Of a DNA stretch of 64,000 nucleotides, positions 27,048 through 35,985 are shown piece after piece (positions within the stretch are counted from its first letter, which is position 1; each line of letters starts with the position of its first letter). The translations under genes were made by a program, and so were the position numbers. The stretch is from Clostridiales bacterium (GTDB taxonomy: Bacteria > Bacillota > Clostridia > Oscillospirales > Oscillospiraceae), in assembly GCA_012838665.1 (NCBI GenBank), contig DUOX01000019.1:40109-104108 (forward strand). Direction: 5' to 3'. Under the pieces are notes generated by a model that was not told the DNA's origin, did no database searches, and worked only from the letters and a program-made list of their open reading frames with translations.

Positions 27048-27335
27048 ATGTACGAAGACAAAACCTTAGTTTGTAAGGAATGTGGAACTGAATTCTTGTT
27101 TAGCGCCGGCGAGCAAGAGTTCTACGCTGCTCGTGGATTCCAGAACGAGCCCCAGCGCTGCAAGAGCTGCCGGGATGCCCGCAAGAACGCTGCCCGCGGT
27201 CCCCGTGAGTATTTCTCGGCTGTCTGTGCGGCCTGTGGCGGTGATGCCCGCGTACCCTTCCAACCCAAGTCAGACAGGCCAGTATATTGCAGCGAATGCT
27301 TTGCAAGGATGAAAGAAGAGGCCGCAAGCTCATAG
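27048..27335 (+). CDS. Zinc-ribbon protein with two Cys4 sites
   Basis: The 95-residue protein holds two CxxC...CxxC pairs: CKECG with CKSC (residues about 9-43) and CAACG with CSECF (about 60-85). The first half matches the small zinc-ribbon family whose members carry FYxxxGFxxxPxRCxxCR. Such proteins are common in Clostridia and of unknown function. A GAGAGGA site precedes ATG 27048, and a strong terminator follows, so it is a single-gene unit. Confidence 0.8.
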   Translation: MYEDKTLVCKECGTEFLFSAGEQEFYAARGFQNEPQRCKSCRDARKNAARGPREYFSAVCAACGGDARVPFQPKSDRPVYCSECFARMKEEAASS

Positions 27336-27364
27336 GTAGTTAAGCTAAACAAAACAAAATGGAA

Positions 27365-27401
27365 AACAGCGGGACGCAATTAATTGCCCCGCTGTTTTTT
27401 T
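27365..27401 (+). terminator. Terminator after zinc-ribbon gene
   Basis: AACAGCGGG (27365-27373) pairs with CCCGCTGTT (27388-27396); the T-run continues to 27401. Confidence 0.85.
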
Positions 27402-27469
27402 GTATTTCAGTGTTGAATTTTATCAATAATACGGATATAATAATTCTAGTTAAAAGTGGAGGTTATTTT

Positions 27470-27676
27470 ATGTATCAGGTTACAAAAGAAACTATTATTG
27501 CGGATATAATGAAAAATGCCCCGTATACCATGCCCCTGTTTCAGGGCATAGGCATGCATTGCATGGGATGCGCCATGGCCAGCGGTGAAAATGTTGAGCA
27601 GGCCTGTGCCGCCCACGGTGTGGACGCTGATGAGTTCATTGAAAGGCTCAATAAGTTCATTGCCGAGAACGCCTAA
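27470..27676 (+). CDS. DUF1858 disulfide-domain protein
   Basis: The 68-residue protein fits the DUF1858 family (hybrid-cluster-protein-associated redox disulfide domain): start VTKETIIADIMKN, a MHCMGCAMASGENVEQAC block with a CxxC pair, and a C-terminal helix. These proteins are thought to act in redox or iron-sulfur contexts, but no reaction is established. ATG 27470 is chosen for GTGGAGG upstream. It stands alone between two terminators. Confidence 0.85.
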   Translation: MYQVTKETIIADIMKNAPYTMPLFQGIGMHCMGCAMASGENVEQACAAHGVDADEFIERLNKFIAENA

Positions 27677-27688
27677 ATAAAGGCCACA

Positions 27689-27720
27689 CGGCGGGGGCAC
27701 TTGCCCCCGCCGCTTGTTTT
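27689..27720 (+). terminator. Terminator after DUF1858 gene
   Basis: A GC-rich stem (CGGCGGGGGCA, 27689-27699, with 27702-27712) is followed by CTTGTTTT. Confidence 0.75.
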
Positions 27721-27755
27721 ATGGCAAAAGAGCAGCTTCTTATGGAGAGATGATT

Positions 27756-28508
27756 ATGGAGACTGTCTCCCTTTCGCCCCGGCTTTTAGCCATAGCCACC
27801 CTGGTGCCTCAAGGGGCAAAGGTAGCGGATGTGGGAACTGACCACGGCTACATACCGGTTTGGCTTGTCCAGCGGCAGATTGCTGCCTCTGTGATTGCCA
27901 CTGACATTAGACCGGGACCCCTGAAAAAGGCTGTGCTGTCTGCCAGAAAAGCCGGTGTAGAAGACAAAATCAAATTCCTGCTGTGCGACGGACTGAGGGA
28001 CTGTCCGCCTGAGGAGACGGACACCGTTATAATATCGGGTATGGGCGGGGAGACCATCAGAAATATACTGGAGGCGGCGCCCTGGACCCGTTGCGATGGC
28101 CGCAGGCTGATTCTGCAGCCCATGACCAAACCGGAGCTTTTGAGGCTTTGGCTTTCCAATAGCGGATATGCCATTTCCGGCGAAAAGCTTGTTAAGGAGG
28201 CCGGTGTGATTTACCCCATAATACTAGCCTCAGGCGGCAAACAGCCGCCTATGACCCGTGCTGAACTTTACACGGGCCGGTGGGGTCTGATATCTGAAGA
28301 CCCCTTATTGGGGGAATATCTGGAGCAACTTGCGTCAAAGACCGGACGCGCCATAAAAGGCCTTGAGCGGTCCAAACGGGCAGAGGACAGGGTGAGGTTG
28401 GATAAGCTTAGAGAAGCCTTTGAAGGTTTTTACCTTATGAGAAAAAAGCTCATATCTAAAAGGGAAGGGAAGGACGATAGTGATGCCGACAGTAAAAACG
28501 ATACGTGA
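27756..28508 (+). CDS. trmK: tRNA (adenine(22)-N1)-methyltransferase
   Basis: The 250-residue protein is a class I AdoMet methyltransferase of the TrmK/COG2384 family. It has motif I VADVGTDHGYIP, TDIRPGPLKKA, the SGMGGETI segment and LILQPM in the catalytic region. B. subtilis TrmK methylates A22 of tRNA-Ser. ATG 27756 lies six bases after GGAGAG; an ATG six bases earlier is too close to that site. Its end overlaps the next gene by 26 bases, and trmK-Nif3 pairs are common in Firmicutes. Confidence 0.92.
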   Translation: METVSLSPRLLAIATLVPQGAKVADVGTDHGYIPVWLVQRQIAASVIATDIRPGPLKKAVLSARKAGVEDKIKFLLCDGLRDCPPEETDTVIISGMGGETIRNILEAAPWTRCDGRRLILQPMTKPELLRLWLSNSGYAISGEKLVKEAGVIYPIILASGGKQPPMTRAELYTGRWGLISEDPLLGEYLEQLASKTGRAIKGLERSKRAEDRVRLDKLREAFEGFYLMRKKLISKREGKDDSDADSKNDT

Positions 28509-29274
28509 TTATTTTGAAAGCCGGGTGCCCACGTATCTTAAAATGGATTTTGACAATGTGGGCCTGCTTGTAGGCATGGCAGATAAGCCGGTTACCAAGG
28601 CCCTGGTATCTCTGGATATAACCGGGGAAGTTATCTCCGAGGCGGTTGAATGGGGGGCAGAACTTATAGTATCCCACCACCCCTTGTTTTTCGAGCTAAA
28701 GAGGATTAGCGACGAGGACCTCATAGGGCGCAAGGTCATTGGCCTGATTTCCGCCGGTATATCCGCCATTTGCCTGCATACAAACCTGGACACTGTGGAA
28801 GGTGGCGTAAACGACGCCCTGATGTCCCTTCTGGGAGGCAGGGTAACTGGTCTATTAAATCAAAGCGGCCTTACTCCCGAGGGCAAACCTTATGGCATAA
28901 GCAGAATCGGAGAGCTGGACAGCCCCGTTGAGTTTGACAGTTTTCTTATCAGGATTAAATCTGCCCTGAATGCAGCCGGCGTGAGGTATTACAGCGCCGG
29001 CCACCCAGTATTGAAACTTGCAGTTTGCGGCGGCTCCGGGGGAGGAGACCTGCCGCTGGCGGCATCTTCCGGCTGCGATACTTTTGTTACGGCGGATGTA
29101 AAATACGATCAATTCCTGGCCGCAAAGGATTACGGTATAAACCTTATTGATGCCGGGCATTTCTGTACGGAAAATGTGGTAACCCCTGTCATAGCCGCCA
29201 TGCTCAAAGACGGTTTTCCCGAGATTGAAGTAAGGATTTCTTCAAAACATAAGCAAATTGACAGTTATTATTGA
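28483..29274 (+). CDS. Nif3-like dinuclear metal-centre protein
   Basis: The 263-residue protein belongs to the Nif3/YqfO family of hexameric proteins with a dinuclear metal site. Ligands are visible in SHHPLFF, HTNLD and the C-terminal DAGHFCTEN. The family is often labelled GTP cyclohydrolase 1 type 2, but its physiological role is unsettled. This is the short form without the inserted PII-like domain found in B. subtilis YqfO. ATG 28483 follows AAGGA by eight bases. It overlaps trmK. Confidence 0.9.
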   Translation: MPTVKTIRDYFESRVPTYLKMDFDNVGLLVGMADKPVTKALVSLDITGEVISEAVEWGAELIVSHHPLFFELKRISDEDLIGRKVIGLISAGISAICLHTNLDTVEGGVNDALMSLLGGRVTGLLNQSGLTPEGKPYGISRIGELDSPVEFDSFLIRIKSALNAAGVRYYSAGHPVLKLAVCGGSGGGDLPLAASSGCDTFVTADVKYDQFLAAKDYGINLIDAGHFCTENVVTPVIAAMLKDGFPEIEVRISSKHKQIDSYY

Positions 29275-29296
29275 GACATTTTGACAAATATTTGTA

Positions 29297-29325
29297 TTGA
29301 TTTATGCAGCCATGTATGTTATTAT
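29297..29325 (+). promoter_or_regulatory. Probable promoter of the hydrogenase pair
   Basis: TTGATT (29297-29302) and TATTAT (29320-29325) are spaced by 17 bases, 58 bases before the flavoprotein start. Confidence 0.45.
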
Positions 29326-29383
29326 TTTAACTAGCATATTGTTAAGATTTTGACATTTAATTGAAAAGGGGAATGAATGACAT

Positions 29384-31216
29384 TTGAGCAGATTAATAAT
29401 GCCACCGGAGAGTCAGACGGAAAAGGTGCTCCGGGAGCTGTATGGTATCGTATTAAGGCGGGTGGCCTCCGGTGCTTCTCTGTTATGCCCGGTTGACATG
29501 GTGACGGCATTTTTAAAACTTTGTCATGCACAGTCCTGCGGCAAATGCGTGCCATGCCGCATAGGCCTGGGGCAGCTCATTGCCATGCTGGAGGATGTAT
29601 TAAACGGCAATGCCACAAATGCAACTGTAGCCCTCATTGAAAACACCGCAAGATCCATTTACGCCTCTGCCGACTGTGCAATAGGTTTTGGGGCGGCGGA
29701 AATGGTGCTTAATGGACTGAAGGGGTTCAGAGAGGATTACATAGCACATATTAAGGATAAGCAGTGCAGCGTGCAGTGTGAGCAGGGGGCGCCCTGTATG
29801 TCCCTTTGTCCCGCGGGGGTGGAGATACCCGGCTATATTGCGCTGATTGCCGAAGAGCGCTATGCGGATGCCATCAGGCTCATACGCAGGGATAATCCTT
29901 TCCCCACCGTATGCGGCTATGTCTGCGAGCACCCCTGCGAGGCCAAATGCCGCAGGCATATTTTGGACGACGCTGTCAATATACGGGGACTGAAGCGGTT
30001 TGCCGCCGACAATGCCGGATATGTGCCGCCACCGGAGAAGTATCCGGAAACCGGAAAGCGCGTGGCCGTCATCGGCGCAGGCCCGGCAGGGCTTACCGCC
30101 GCGTATTACCTTGCCCTGATGGGCCATTCCGTGGAGGTTTTCGAAAAACGGGAACAGCTAGGCGGGATGCTCCGCTACGGAATTCCCAGATACCGCCTGC
30201 CCTCCGACAAACTTGACAATGATATCAGGGCAATCCTGGATACGGGAATTAAAGTTCGCACCGGAATAGAAGTGGGCCGGGATGTAGGTCTCGATATGCT
30301 GAGGGAGGAATATGATGCCATTTTTATTTCCATCGGCGCCCATACAGACAAAAAGCTGAAAATTCCAGGAACAGAGGGTCCGGATGTGCTCCCTGCCATT
30401 GAGATGCTTCGCGGTCTAGGTGCCGGCGTACATAAGGATTTTACCGGCAAGACAGTCAATGTTATCGGCGGCGGCAATGTGGCCATGGATGCCGCCAGGA
30501 GCGCCATGCGCTTGGGTGCAAGGCGCGTAAACATTGTTTATCGGAGGCGCCAGCAGGATATGACCGCCCTCCCTGAGGAGGTGGAAGGCGCCATCGCCGA
30601 GGGGTGCGACCTGATAACCCTGTGCGCCCCCCACAGTATCGAACGCAACGCGGAAGGGAACATCAAAGCCCTATGGGTGCAGCCTCAGCTTGCCGGTCCC
30701 ATAGTGGACGGTAGGCCCCTGCCAATTGACGCCGCAGAACCCCGCCATCGAATACCCTGTGACCTGATAATAGTTGCCATTGGGCAGGCCATAGAGTCGG
30801 AGAATTTCGGCAAGGCCAGAATACCTCTGGACCGGGATGCCATATGCGCCGGAGGGGACAGTTCCGTTTTGGACCATCCGGGCATATTTGCAGGAGGGGA
30901 CTGCGTTACCGGTCCCGCCACGGTTATTAAAGCCATTGCAGCAGGCAAAGTGGCGGCAGCAAACATTGATGAATACCTGGGTTTCCATCACCCCATCAAG
31001 GCCGATGTGGATATTCCCGCACCCGGTATGATTAAAACCGAGGCCTGGGGAAGGGCAAATATGGTAGAGCGTGAGGCCGCCGTGCGTAAACAGGATTTTG
31101 AAATGATAGAGGAGCCTCTGAGCGGCGAGGCGGCCTGTCTAGAGGCTTCGCGCTGTCTGCGCTGTGACCATTACGGCTACGGCACATATTGGGCTGACAG
31201 GAGGAGAAAATGGTGA
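29384..31216 (+). CDS. NuoF C-terminal/GltD-type chimeric flavoprotein, hydrogenase partner
   Basis: The 610-residue protein combines two modules. Residues about 30-125 match the C-terminal 4Fe-4S domain of NuoF/HydB (SCGKCVPCRIGLGQL and a later ADCAIGF). Residues about 127-600 match the glutamate-synthase small subunit (GltD) family: a Cys-rich N-terminal region (CEQGAPCMSLCPAGV, CGYVCEHPCEAKC), an FAD site VAVIGAGPAGLTAAYY and an NAD(P)H site NVIGGGNVAMDAARSA, ending CLRCDHYG. The NuoF FMN/NADH Rossmann domain is missing. It would carry electrons between NAD(P)H and the hydrogenase encoded next; the genes overlap by seven bases. Start TTG 29384 has AAAAGGGGA upstream. Whether it bifurcates electrons is open. 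Confidence 0.85.
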   Translation: MSRLIMPPESQTEKVLRELYGIVLRRVASGASLLCPVDMVTAFLKLCHAQSCGKCVPCRIGLGQLIAMLEDVLNGNATNATVALIENTARSIYASADCAIGFGAAEMVLNGLKGFREDYIAHIKDKQCSVQCEQGAPCMSLCPAGVEIPGYIALIAEERYADAIRLIRRDNPFPTVCGYVCEHPCEAKCRRHILDDAVNIRGLKRFAADNAGYVPPPEKYPETGKRVAVIGAGPAGLTAAYYLALMGHSVEVFEKREQLGGMLRYGIPRYRLPSDKLDNDIRAILDTGIKVRTGIEVGRDVGLDMLREEYDAIFISIGAHTDKKLKIPGTEGPDVLPAIEMLRGLGAGVHKDFTGKTVNVIGGGNVAMDAARSAMRLGARRVNIVYRRRQQDMTALPEEVEGAIAEGCDLITLCAPHSIERNAEGNIKALWVQPQLAGPIVDGRPLPIDAAEPRHRIPCDLIIVAIGQAIESENFGKARIPLDRDAICAGGDSSVLDHPGIFAGGDCVTGPATVIKAIAAGKVAAANIDEYLGFHHPIKADVDIPAPGMIKTEAWGRANMVEREAAVRKQDFEMIEEPLSGEAACLEASRCLRCDHYGYGTYWADRRRKW

Positions 31217-32979
31217 GTAAAAACGACACCGGGAAAATTATAAACGTGACCATAGATGGCAGGCCAGTAAAAGTTCCCGAGGGAACTACCATACTTCATG
31301 CAGCCCAGAGCGTAGGCGTTTTCCTGCCCACCCTCTGCTATCTTAAAGAAGTCAACGATATCGGAGCCTGCCGAGTCTGCGTAGTGGAGGTTGAAGGCTA
31401 TGGCCGTCTTGTCACATCCTGCAACACAGCGGTCAAAGAGGGTATGGTGATACATACCAACAGTCCCCAGGCCAGGGAAACCCGCAGAGTAAATGTGGAA
31501 CTTATACTCTCCCAGCACGACACCCAATGTGCTTCCTGTGTCCGGAGCGGCAACTGTGTCCTCCAGACAGTGGCAAATGATTTGGGGATTATCTATAACA
31601 ACTACAAAAAGGATGTGCCGAAAGGGAATTGGAACAAGAGCTTCCCTCTGATACGACATGAATCAAAGTGCATCAAATGCATGCGCTGCATCCAGTATTG
31701 CAACAATGTTCAGAACATAGGGGTTTGGGATTCCATTAACAGCGGCGGCAGGACTACGGTAGGTGTTTCCGGCGGGCGCTCCATATCTGAGTCTGACTGC
31801 TCTCTCTGCGGCCAGTGCATAACTCATTGCCCCGTGGGGGCGTTGAGGGTAAGGGATGACACCGACAGGGTTTTTGAGGCTCTCGCTGACCCCGACAGGA
31901 TAACCGTTGTTCAGATTGCCCCCGCCGTTCGGGTAGCCTGGGGCGAAACGCTTGGGCTTAATCGGGAATTTGCCAACGTCAAACGGCTGGTGGCGGCTTT
32001 CAGAAAAATGGGCTTTGATTATGTTTTCGATACTACTTTCAGCGCCGACCTGACGATTATGGAGGAGGGCAGCGAATTTGTTAGAATCCTCACCGGGAAG
32101 GATAAGCGCAGACGCCCGCTGTTCACTTCCTGCTGCCCCGGCTGGGTGCGGTTTGTAAAATCCCACTACCCTGATATGGTGGATCAACTTTCCACCGCCA
32201 AATCTCCTCAACAGATGTTTGGAGCAGTGGCAAAGACCTATCTGGCGGAGTTGCTCCAGGTTGACCCCTCAAAGATTTTCTGCGTGTCGGTAATGCCCTG
32301 CGTTGCCAAAAAAAGCGAATGCGATTTGCCCACCATGAGAGACGATAACGGAATGCCCGATGTGGACTGCGTTCTCACCACGCGGGAGATAGATCGGATG
32401 ATAAAGGCGGAGCATATACTTCCCACGCAGCTGGAGGAAGAGGAGTTTGACGACTTCGCGGGAATAGGGTCCGGAGCCGGAGTAATTTTCGGCGCTGCCG
32501 GCGGAGTAATGGAGGCTGCCCTGCGGTCCGTATACTACCTCATAACCGGGGAAAACCCCACCGTGGAGGCGTTTTCCGATGTTCGGGGCAGAAACGGCTG
32601 GCGTGAGGCCACATACTTTATTAAGGGCGATCCTATCCGCGTTGCGGTAGTCAGCGGGCTTGGCAATGCCCGAAAGCTAATCGAAGCTCTGAGGACGGGA
32701 GAAGTTCAGTACGACTTTGTTGAGGTCATGAGCTGTCCCGGAGGCTGTGCGGGCGGCGGTGGACAGCCCATTACCCCCGGTCAGGAGAAGGCCTTGGAGC
32801 GAGGGGAGAGCCTTTACGGCATTGACAGAGCCTCGTCCCTGCGCTTTTCCCATGAAAATCCCGAAGTGCGCCAGATGTATGAATACTACAGCGACAAGCC
32901 CATGATGGAGCGTGTTCAGCATAAACTGCATACCGACCACAGCCGGTGGCATATGCCGCTTAGCCCCAACCATAAATAG
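31210..32979 (+). CDS. [FeFe]-hydrogenase, group A, NuoG-like N-terminus
   Basis: The 589-residue catalytic subunit has, in order, a plant-type 2Fe-2S domain (CYLKEVNDIGACRVC, about 37-51), a His-ligated 4Fe-4S site (HDTQCASCVRSGNC), two 4Fe-4S clusters (CIKCMRCIQYC, CSLCGQCITHC) and the H-cluster domain with all three signatures: TSCCPGW, MPCVAKKSE and EVMSCPGGCAGGGGQP. A small C-terminal domain follows. It produces or oxidises H2. It starts inside the end of the flavoprotein gene (GAGGAG as RBS). No thioredoxin-like HydC/NuoE subunit is encoded, so the pair differs from HydABC. Maturases HydEFG are not in the window. Confidence 0.95.
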   Translation: MVSKNDTGKIINVTIDGRPVKVPEGTTILHAAQSVGVFLPTLCYLKEVNDIGACRVCVVEVEGYGRLVTSCNTAVKEGMVIHTNSPQARETRRVNVELILSQHDTQCASCVRSGNCVLQTVANDLGIIYNNYKKDVPKGNWNKSFPLIRHESKCIKCMRCIQYCNNVQNIGVWDSINSGGRTTVGVSGGRSISESDCSLCGQCITHCPVGALRVRDDTDRVFEALADPDRITVVQIAPAVRVAWGETLGLNREFANVKRLVAAFRKMGFDYVFDTTFSADLTIMEEGSEFVRILTGKDKRRRPLFTSCCPGWVRFVKSHYPDMVDQLSTAKSPQQMFGAVAKTYLAELLQVDPSKIFCVSVMPCVAKKSECDLPTMRDDNGMPDVDCVLTTREIDRMIKAEHILPTQLEEEEFDDFAGIGSGAGVIFGAAGGVMEAALRSVYYLITGENPTVEAFSDVRGRNGWREATYFIKGDPIRVAVVSGLGNARKLIEALRTGEVQYDFVEVMSCPGGCAGGGGQPITPGQEKALERGESLYGIDRASSLRFSHENPEVRQMYEYYSDKPMMERVQHKLHTDHSRWHMPLSPNHK

Positions 32980-32991
32980 CCTGGCACATAA

Positions 32992-33024
32992 AAAAGGAAC
33001 CGTTTTTCTTAAACGGTTCCTTTT
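32992..33024. terminator. Shared terminator of hydrogenase operon and rnpB
   Basis: A perfect 14-bp stem (AAAAGGAACCGTTT, 32992-33005, with 33011-33024) ends in T-runs in both directions, closing the hydrogenase operon from the left and rnpB from the right. Confidence 0.85.
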
Positions 33025-33038
33025 CTAATTCTATATTA

Positions 33039-33396
33039 TGCGAGCAAGTCTGTAAGCCGGATTCTGTCTTAAACAGCCATCTATCTCGACGCATCGTTGC
33101 CGATACGCTCTAGCCACCTCCTCGAGGAGGCCGGGCAAGCCTGTGTTCCCCTCCACGGTGTTGCTCCGGATAGAGTTTACAGCGCCGGTCTGTCTCCAGC
33201 CGGCGGGTGAGCTCTTACCTCACCTTTCCACCCTTACCCCGTCGTCGTAGCAAGACGACAAGGCGGTATATCTCTGTTGCACTTTTCCTGAAGTCGCCTT
33301 CGGCGGGCGTTACCCGCTATCCTTGCCCTGTGGAGCCCGGACTTTCCTCACACACAGCCTTTCGACTTGTGTGCGCGGCTGTTCGACTTACTCGCA
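33039..33396 (-). ncRNA. rnpB: RNase P RNA (bacterial class A)
   Basis: The minus strand carries the conserved core of the RNase P ribozyme. Near the 5' end are GAGGAAAGTCCGGGCTCC and ACAGGGCAAG; the centre has GGTAACGCCCG and AAAGTGCAACAGAGA; near the 3' end is ACAGAATCCGGCTTA. The ends pair as helix P1: TGCGAGTAAGTC (33385-33396) with GACTTGCTCGCA (33039-33050). This gives about 358 nucleotides. The overall features look like the ancestral type A RNA rather than the Bacillus type B, judging from ACAGAATCCGGCTTA and a GGTAA-type core, but I did not fold it fully. It processes tRNA 5' ends with the RnpA protein. Confidence 0.93.
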
Positions 33397-33401
33397 TGAA
33401 T

Positions 33402-33430
33402 ATATTACAACACAGAAAATCAGTTGTCAA
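33402..33430 (-). promoter_or_regulatory. Promoter of rnpB
   Basis: On the minus strand a perfect TTGACA (33425-33430) and TAATAT (33402-33407) are spaced by 17 bases, directly before the predicted RNA 5' end. Confidence 0.65.
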
Positions 33431-33509
33431 TGGAATGAATAACCGGCATAACGGGTAAATGTTTTAAGAAAAATGCGAAATGTGAAAAAAGCGATACGAC
33501 TGATTATTG

Positions 33510-33538
33510 TTGAAATCTACCTTTATTGGTTATATAAT
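33510..33538 (+). promoter_or_regulatory. Promoter of murD
   Basis: TTGAAA (33510-33515) and a perfect TATAAT (33533-33538) are spaced by 17 bases, 23 bases before the murD start. Confidence 0.65.
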
Positions 33539-33561
33539 CTATTAATCAAGAGGTGATTTTC

Positions 33562-34944
33562 ATGACGTTAAACGAATATATAGATAATCTGCGCGGCAAA
33601 CGCGTTGCCGTCGTAGGCATAGGCGTTAGCAATACCCCCCTTATAGAATGTCTGCTTGCAGGCGGCTGCTCCGTCACTGCCTGCGATAGGCGCACCAGAG
33701 AACAGTTGGGAGAAGCGGCCGCCAGGCTGGAGAGCATGGGGGCCGTTTTGCGCCTTGGCCCGGATTATCTCCGGGACCTGGATTTCGACGTGATTTTCAG
33801 GACGCCCGGCGTACACCCCTATAAGCCGGAGCTTATGGCTGCCCGGGAGAGGGGCTGCATTATCACCTCTGAGATGGAAGCGTTTTTTTCCCTCTGTCCC
33901 TGCCGCACCATAGCAGTTACAGGAAGCGACGGAAAGACCACAACCTGTTCTATAATTGCCGAGCTTTTGAAGGCCGAAGGCTATAAAGTCCATCTAGGAG
34001 GGAACATAGGGAAACCCCTGTTGACGGAGATTCCCAATATTGCGCCGGAGGACATCGTTGTGCTGGAGCTCAGCTCCTTTCAGCTTCACAGCATGAAATG
34101 CCGGCCCAACGTGGCTGTTATAACCAACATTTCTCCAAATCATCTGGACGTGCATCCTGACTTTGAGGACTATGTTAACGCCAAGAAAAGAATTTTTCTT
34201 GAACAGGAAGACGACAATACGCTGGTACTCAACCTGGACAACAATATCACCGCAGGTTTTGCCGGTGAATCCAGGGCAAAGGTTAGATTCTTCAGCCGCC
34301 GGGAATCAATGGAAAACGGCGTTTTTTCCAGGGACGGCATGATCTATCTCTCCAGGTACTATCAGGTCAGCTCCATTATCCCGGAGACGGAAATCCTGCT
34401 ACCCGGAGTCCACAACATTGAAAACTATATGGCCGCCTTTGCAGCCACGGAGGGCCTGGTCTCCACCAGAGTCTGCCGCCGGGTAGCCAGAACCTACGGG
34501 GGAGTAGCCCACAGGCTTGAGGTCATCAGAAAGCTGAGGGGCGTCACATACTGCAACGATTCCATTGCTACCAGCCCCACCAGAACCATAGCGGGGCTAC
34601 GCTCCTTTACGACAAAGCCCATACTTATAGCGGGTGGCTATGACAAAAACATCCCCTTTGACGAACTTGCCCGTGAGATTGTCCGCCGGGTAAAGGCCTT
34701 AATTCTCACGGGAGATACCGCTCAGAAGATAAAGGCCGCCGTGGAAGCGGATCTTGAATACGAACCTTTCAAACTGCCAATAACAGTTTGTGAGGATTTC
34801 GGGGAAGCGGTCCTGACGGCCCACGAAGCGGCAGAAGAGGGGGACATTGTTCTTCTTTCGCCTGCCTGCTCGTCTTTCGATAAGTTCCGCAATTTCGCCC
34901 ACCGGGGCGATGTATTCAGAGAAATTGTACTTAGATTGGAGTAG
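33562..34944 (+). CDS. murD: UDP-N-acetylmuramoylalanine--D-glutamate ligase
   Basis: The 460-residue Mur ligase adds D-Glu to UDP-MurNAc-L-Ala. It has the N-terminal Rossmann-like domain (VAVVGIGVSN), the ATP loop VTGSDGKTTT, the ELSSFQL and NISPNHLD motifs and the C-terminal segment LLSPACSSFDKF. ATG 33562 is placed five bases after AAGAGGTGA; a GTG three codons earlier overlaps that site. It is outside any dcw cluster. Two M42 peptidase genes follow after only three bases. Confidence 0.95.
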   Translation: MTLNEYIDNLRGKRVAVVGIGVSNTPLIECLLAGGCSVTACDRRTREQLGEAAARLESMGAVLRLGPDYLRDLDFDVIFRTPGVHPYKPELMAARERGCIITSEMEAFFSLCPCRTIAVTGSDGKTTTCSIIAELLKAEGYKVHLGGNIGKPLLTEIPNIAPEDIVVLELSSFQLHSMKCRPNVAVITNISPNHLDVHPDFEDYVNAKKRIFLEQEDDNTLVLNLDNNITAGFAGESRAKVRFFSRRESMENGVFSRDGMIYLSRYYQVSSIIPETEILLPGVHNIENYMAAFAATEGLVSTRVCRRVARTYGGVAHRLEVIRKLRGVTYCNDSIATSPTRTIAGLRSFTTKPILIAGGYDKNIPFDELAREIVRRVKALILTGDTAQKIKAAVEADLEYEPFKLPITVCEDFGEAVLTAHEAAEEGDIVLLSPACSSFDKFRNFAHRGDVFREIVLRLE

Positions 34945-34947
34945 GAT

Positions 34948-35985
34948 ATGAATCTGACAGAAATGATAAAGGCTCTGTGCTCTTTAGCGGCGCCATCGGG
35001 TTTCGAGGACCAGGCCAGAAAGTTGGTGCGGGAGCTGTTGGAGCCATACGTGGATGAAATGAGAGAAGATCCTATGGGCAACCTGATTGCTGTGAAGAAA
35101 TGCGGCAAACCCGACGCCAAGCGTCTGATGCTGGATGCCCATATGGACGAAGTGGGCCTTATTGTAACCGGTATCGAAAAGGGTTTCCTGCGCTTTGCCA
35201 CTTTGGGGGGTATAGACCCCCGAATGCTGCCGGCAAGAGAGGTCAGGATTCTGACCGAGGAGCCGGTTTTCGGAGTCATCGACACCATGCCGCCTCATGC
35301 CCTCGCGCCGGAGGAAATGGATAAAGCGATTGAAACGGACAATCTGTTTATAGATGTGGGCATGTCTCAGGAACAGGCCGCCGCCCGCATACCTCTGGGA
35401 ACGGCCGCCGTGTTTGCCGGGGGCTGCGAAACCCTGGGAAGCTCCATGCTCTGCGGAAAGGCGCTGGACGACAGAGCCTGCGTTGCAATAATTATCAAGA
35501 CTATGGAGAACCTGAAGGACAGGGATTTAAACCTGGACCTTTACTGCCTTATCAGCACCCAGGAGGAGGTGGGCACCCGGGGAGCCATTACTGGAACCTA
35601 CAGCATCCGGCCGGATTACGCAATTGCCGTAGATGTGACCCACGCCCACACCCCCGACGCCAAGAAGGAGAAGACCCTGCCCATGGGCAAGGGAGCCGCA
35701 ATTGGCGTAGGACCCAATATGAACAGGTCTGTCACGGAACTGCTCATTGAAACAGCAAAGGACAAGTCAATACCTTATCAGGTGGAGGTCCTGCCCAGCA
35801 GCAGCGGCACTGACGGCTGGGTCATACAAATCTCCCGGAGCGGCGTGCCTACCGGTCTGGTGTCGCTGCCGGTAAAATACATGCACAGCCCCGTGGAGAT
35901 GATGAACGTCGACGACGCTGAAGCCATAGTCAGGCTACTGACGGAATTTACCTTAAGGCTGGGAGAGGAGCGAAGTTATGCTTGA
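34948..35985 (+). CDS. M42-family metalloaminopeptidase, first of tandem pair
   Basis: The 345-residue enzyme is an M42 (tetrahedral aminopeptidase/glutamyl aminopeptidase) member. Di-metal ligands and catalytic residues are visible: LDAHMDEVGLIV (His), ALDDRACV (Asp), TQEEVGTRGA (catalytic Glu-Glu), AVDVTHAHTPD (Asp) and KYMHSPVEMM (His). These cytoplasmic enzymes trim peptides, probably as large complexes. The gene starts three bases after murD and overlaps the next peptidase by eight bases, so murD and both peptidases are one operon. Confidence 0.92.
   Translation: MNLTEMIKALCSLAAPSGFEDQARKLVRELLEPYVDEMREDPMGNLIAVKKCGKPDAKRLMLDAHMDEVGLIVTGIEKGFLRFATLGGIDPRMLPAREVRILTEEPVFGVIDTMPPHALAPEEMDKAIETDNLFIDVGMSQEQAAARIPLGTAAVFAGGCETLGSSMLCGKALDDRACVAIIIKTMENLKDRDLNLDLYCLISTQEEVGTRGAITGTYSIRPDYAIAVDVTHAHTPDAKKEKTLPMGKGAAIGVGPNMNRSVTELLIETAKDKSIPYQVEVLPSSSGTDGWVIQISRSGVPTGLVSLPVKYMHSPVEMMNVDDAEAIVRLLTEFTLRLGEERSYA

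Noticed and set aside
29377..29496. An alternative frame starting at ATG 29377 (MTFEQINNATGESDG...) before the hydrogenase flavoprotein
   Set aside because: It ends after about 40 codons, shows no domain, and overlaps the frame that carries the NuoF/GltD motifs.
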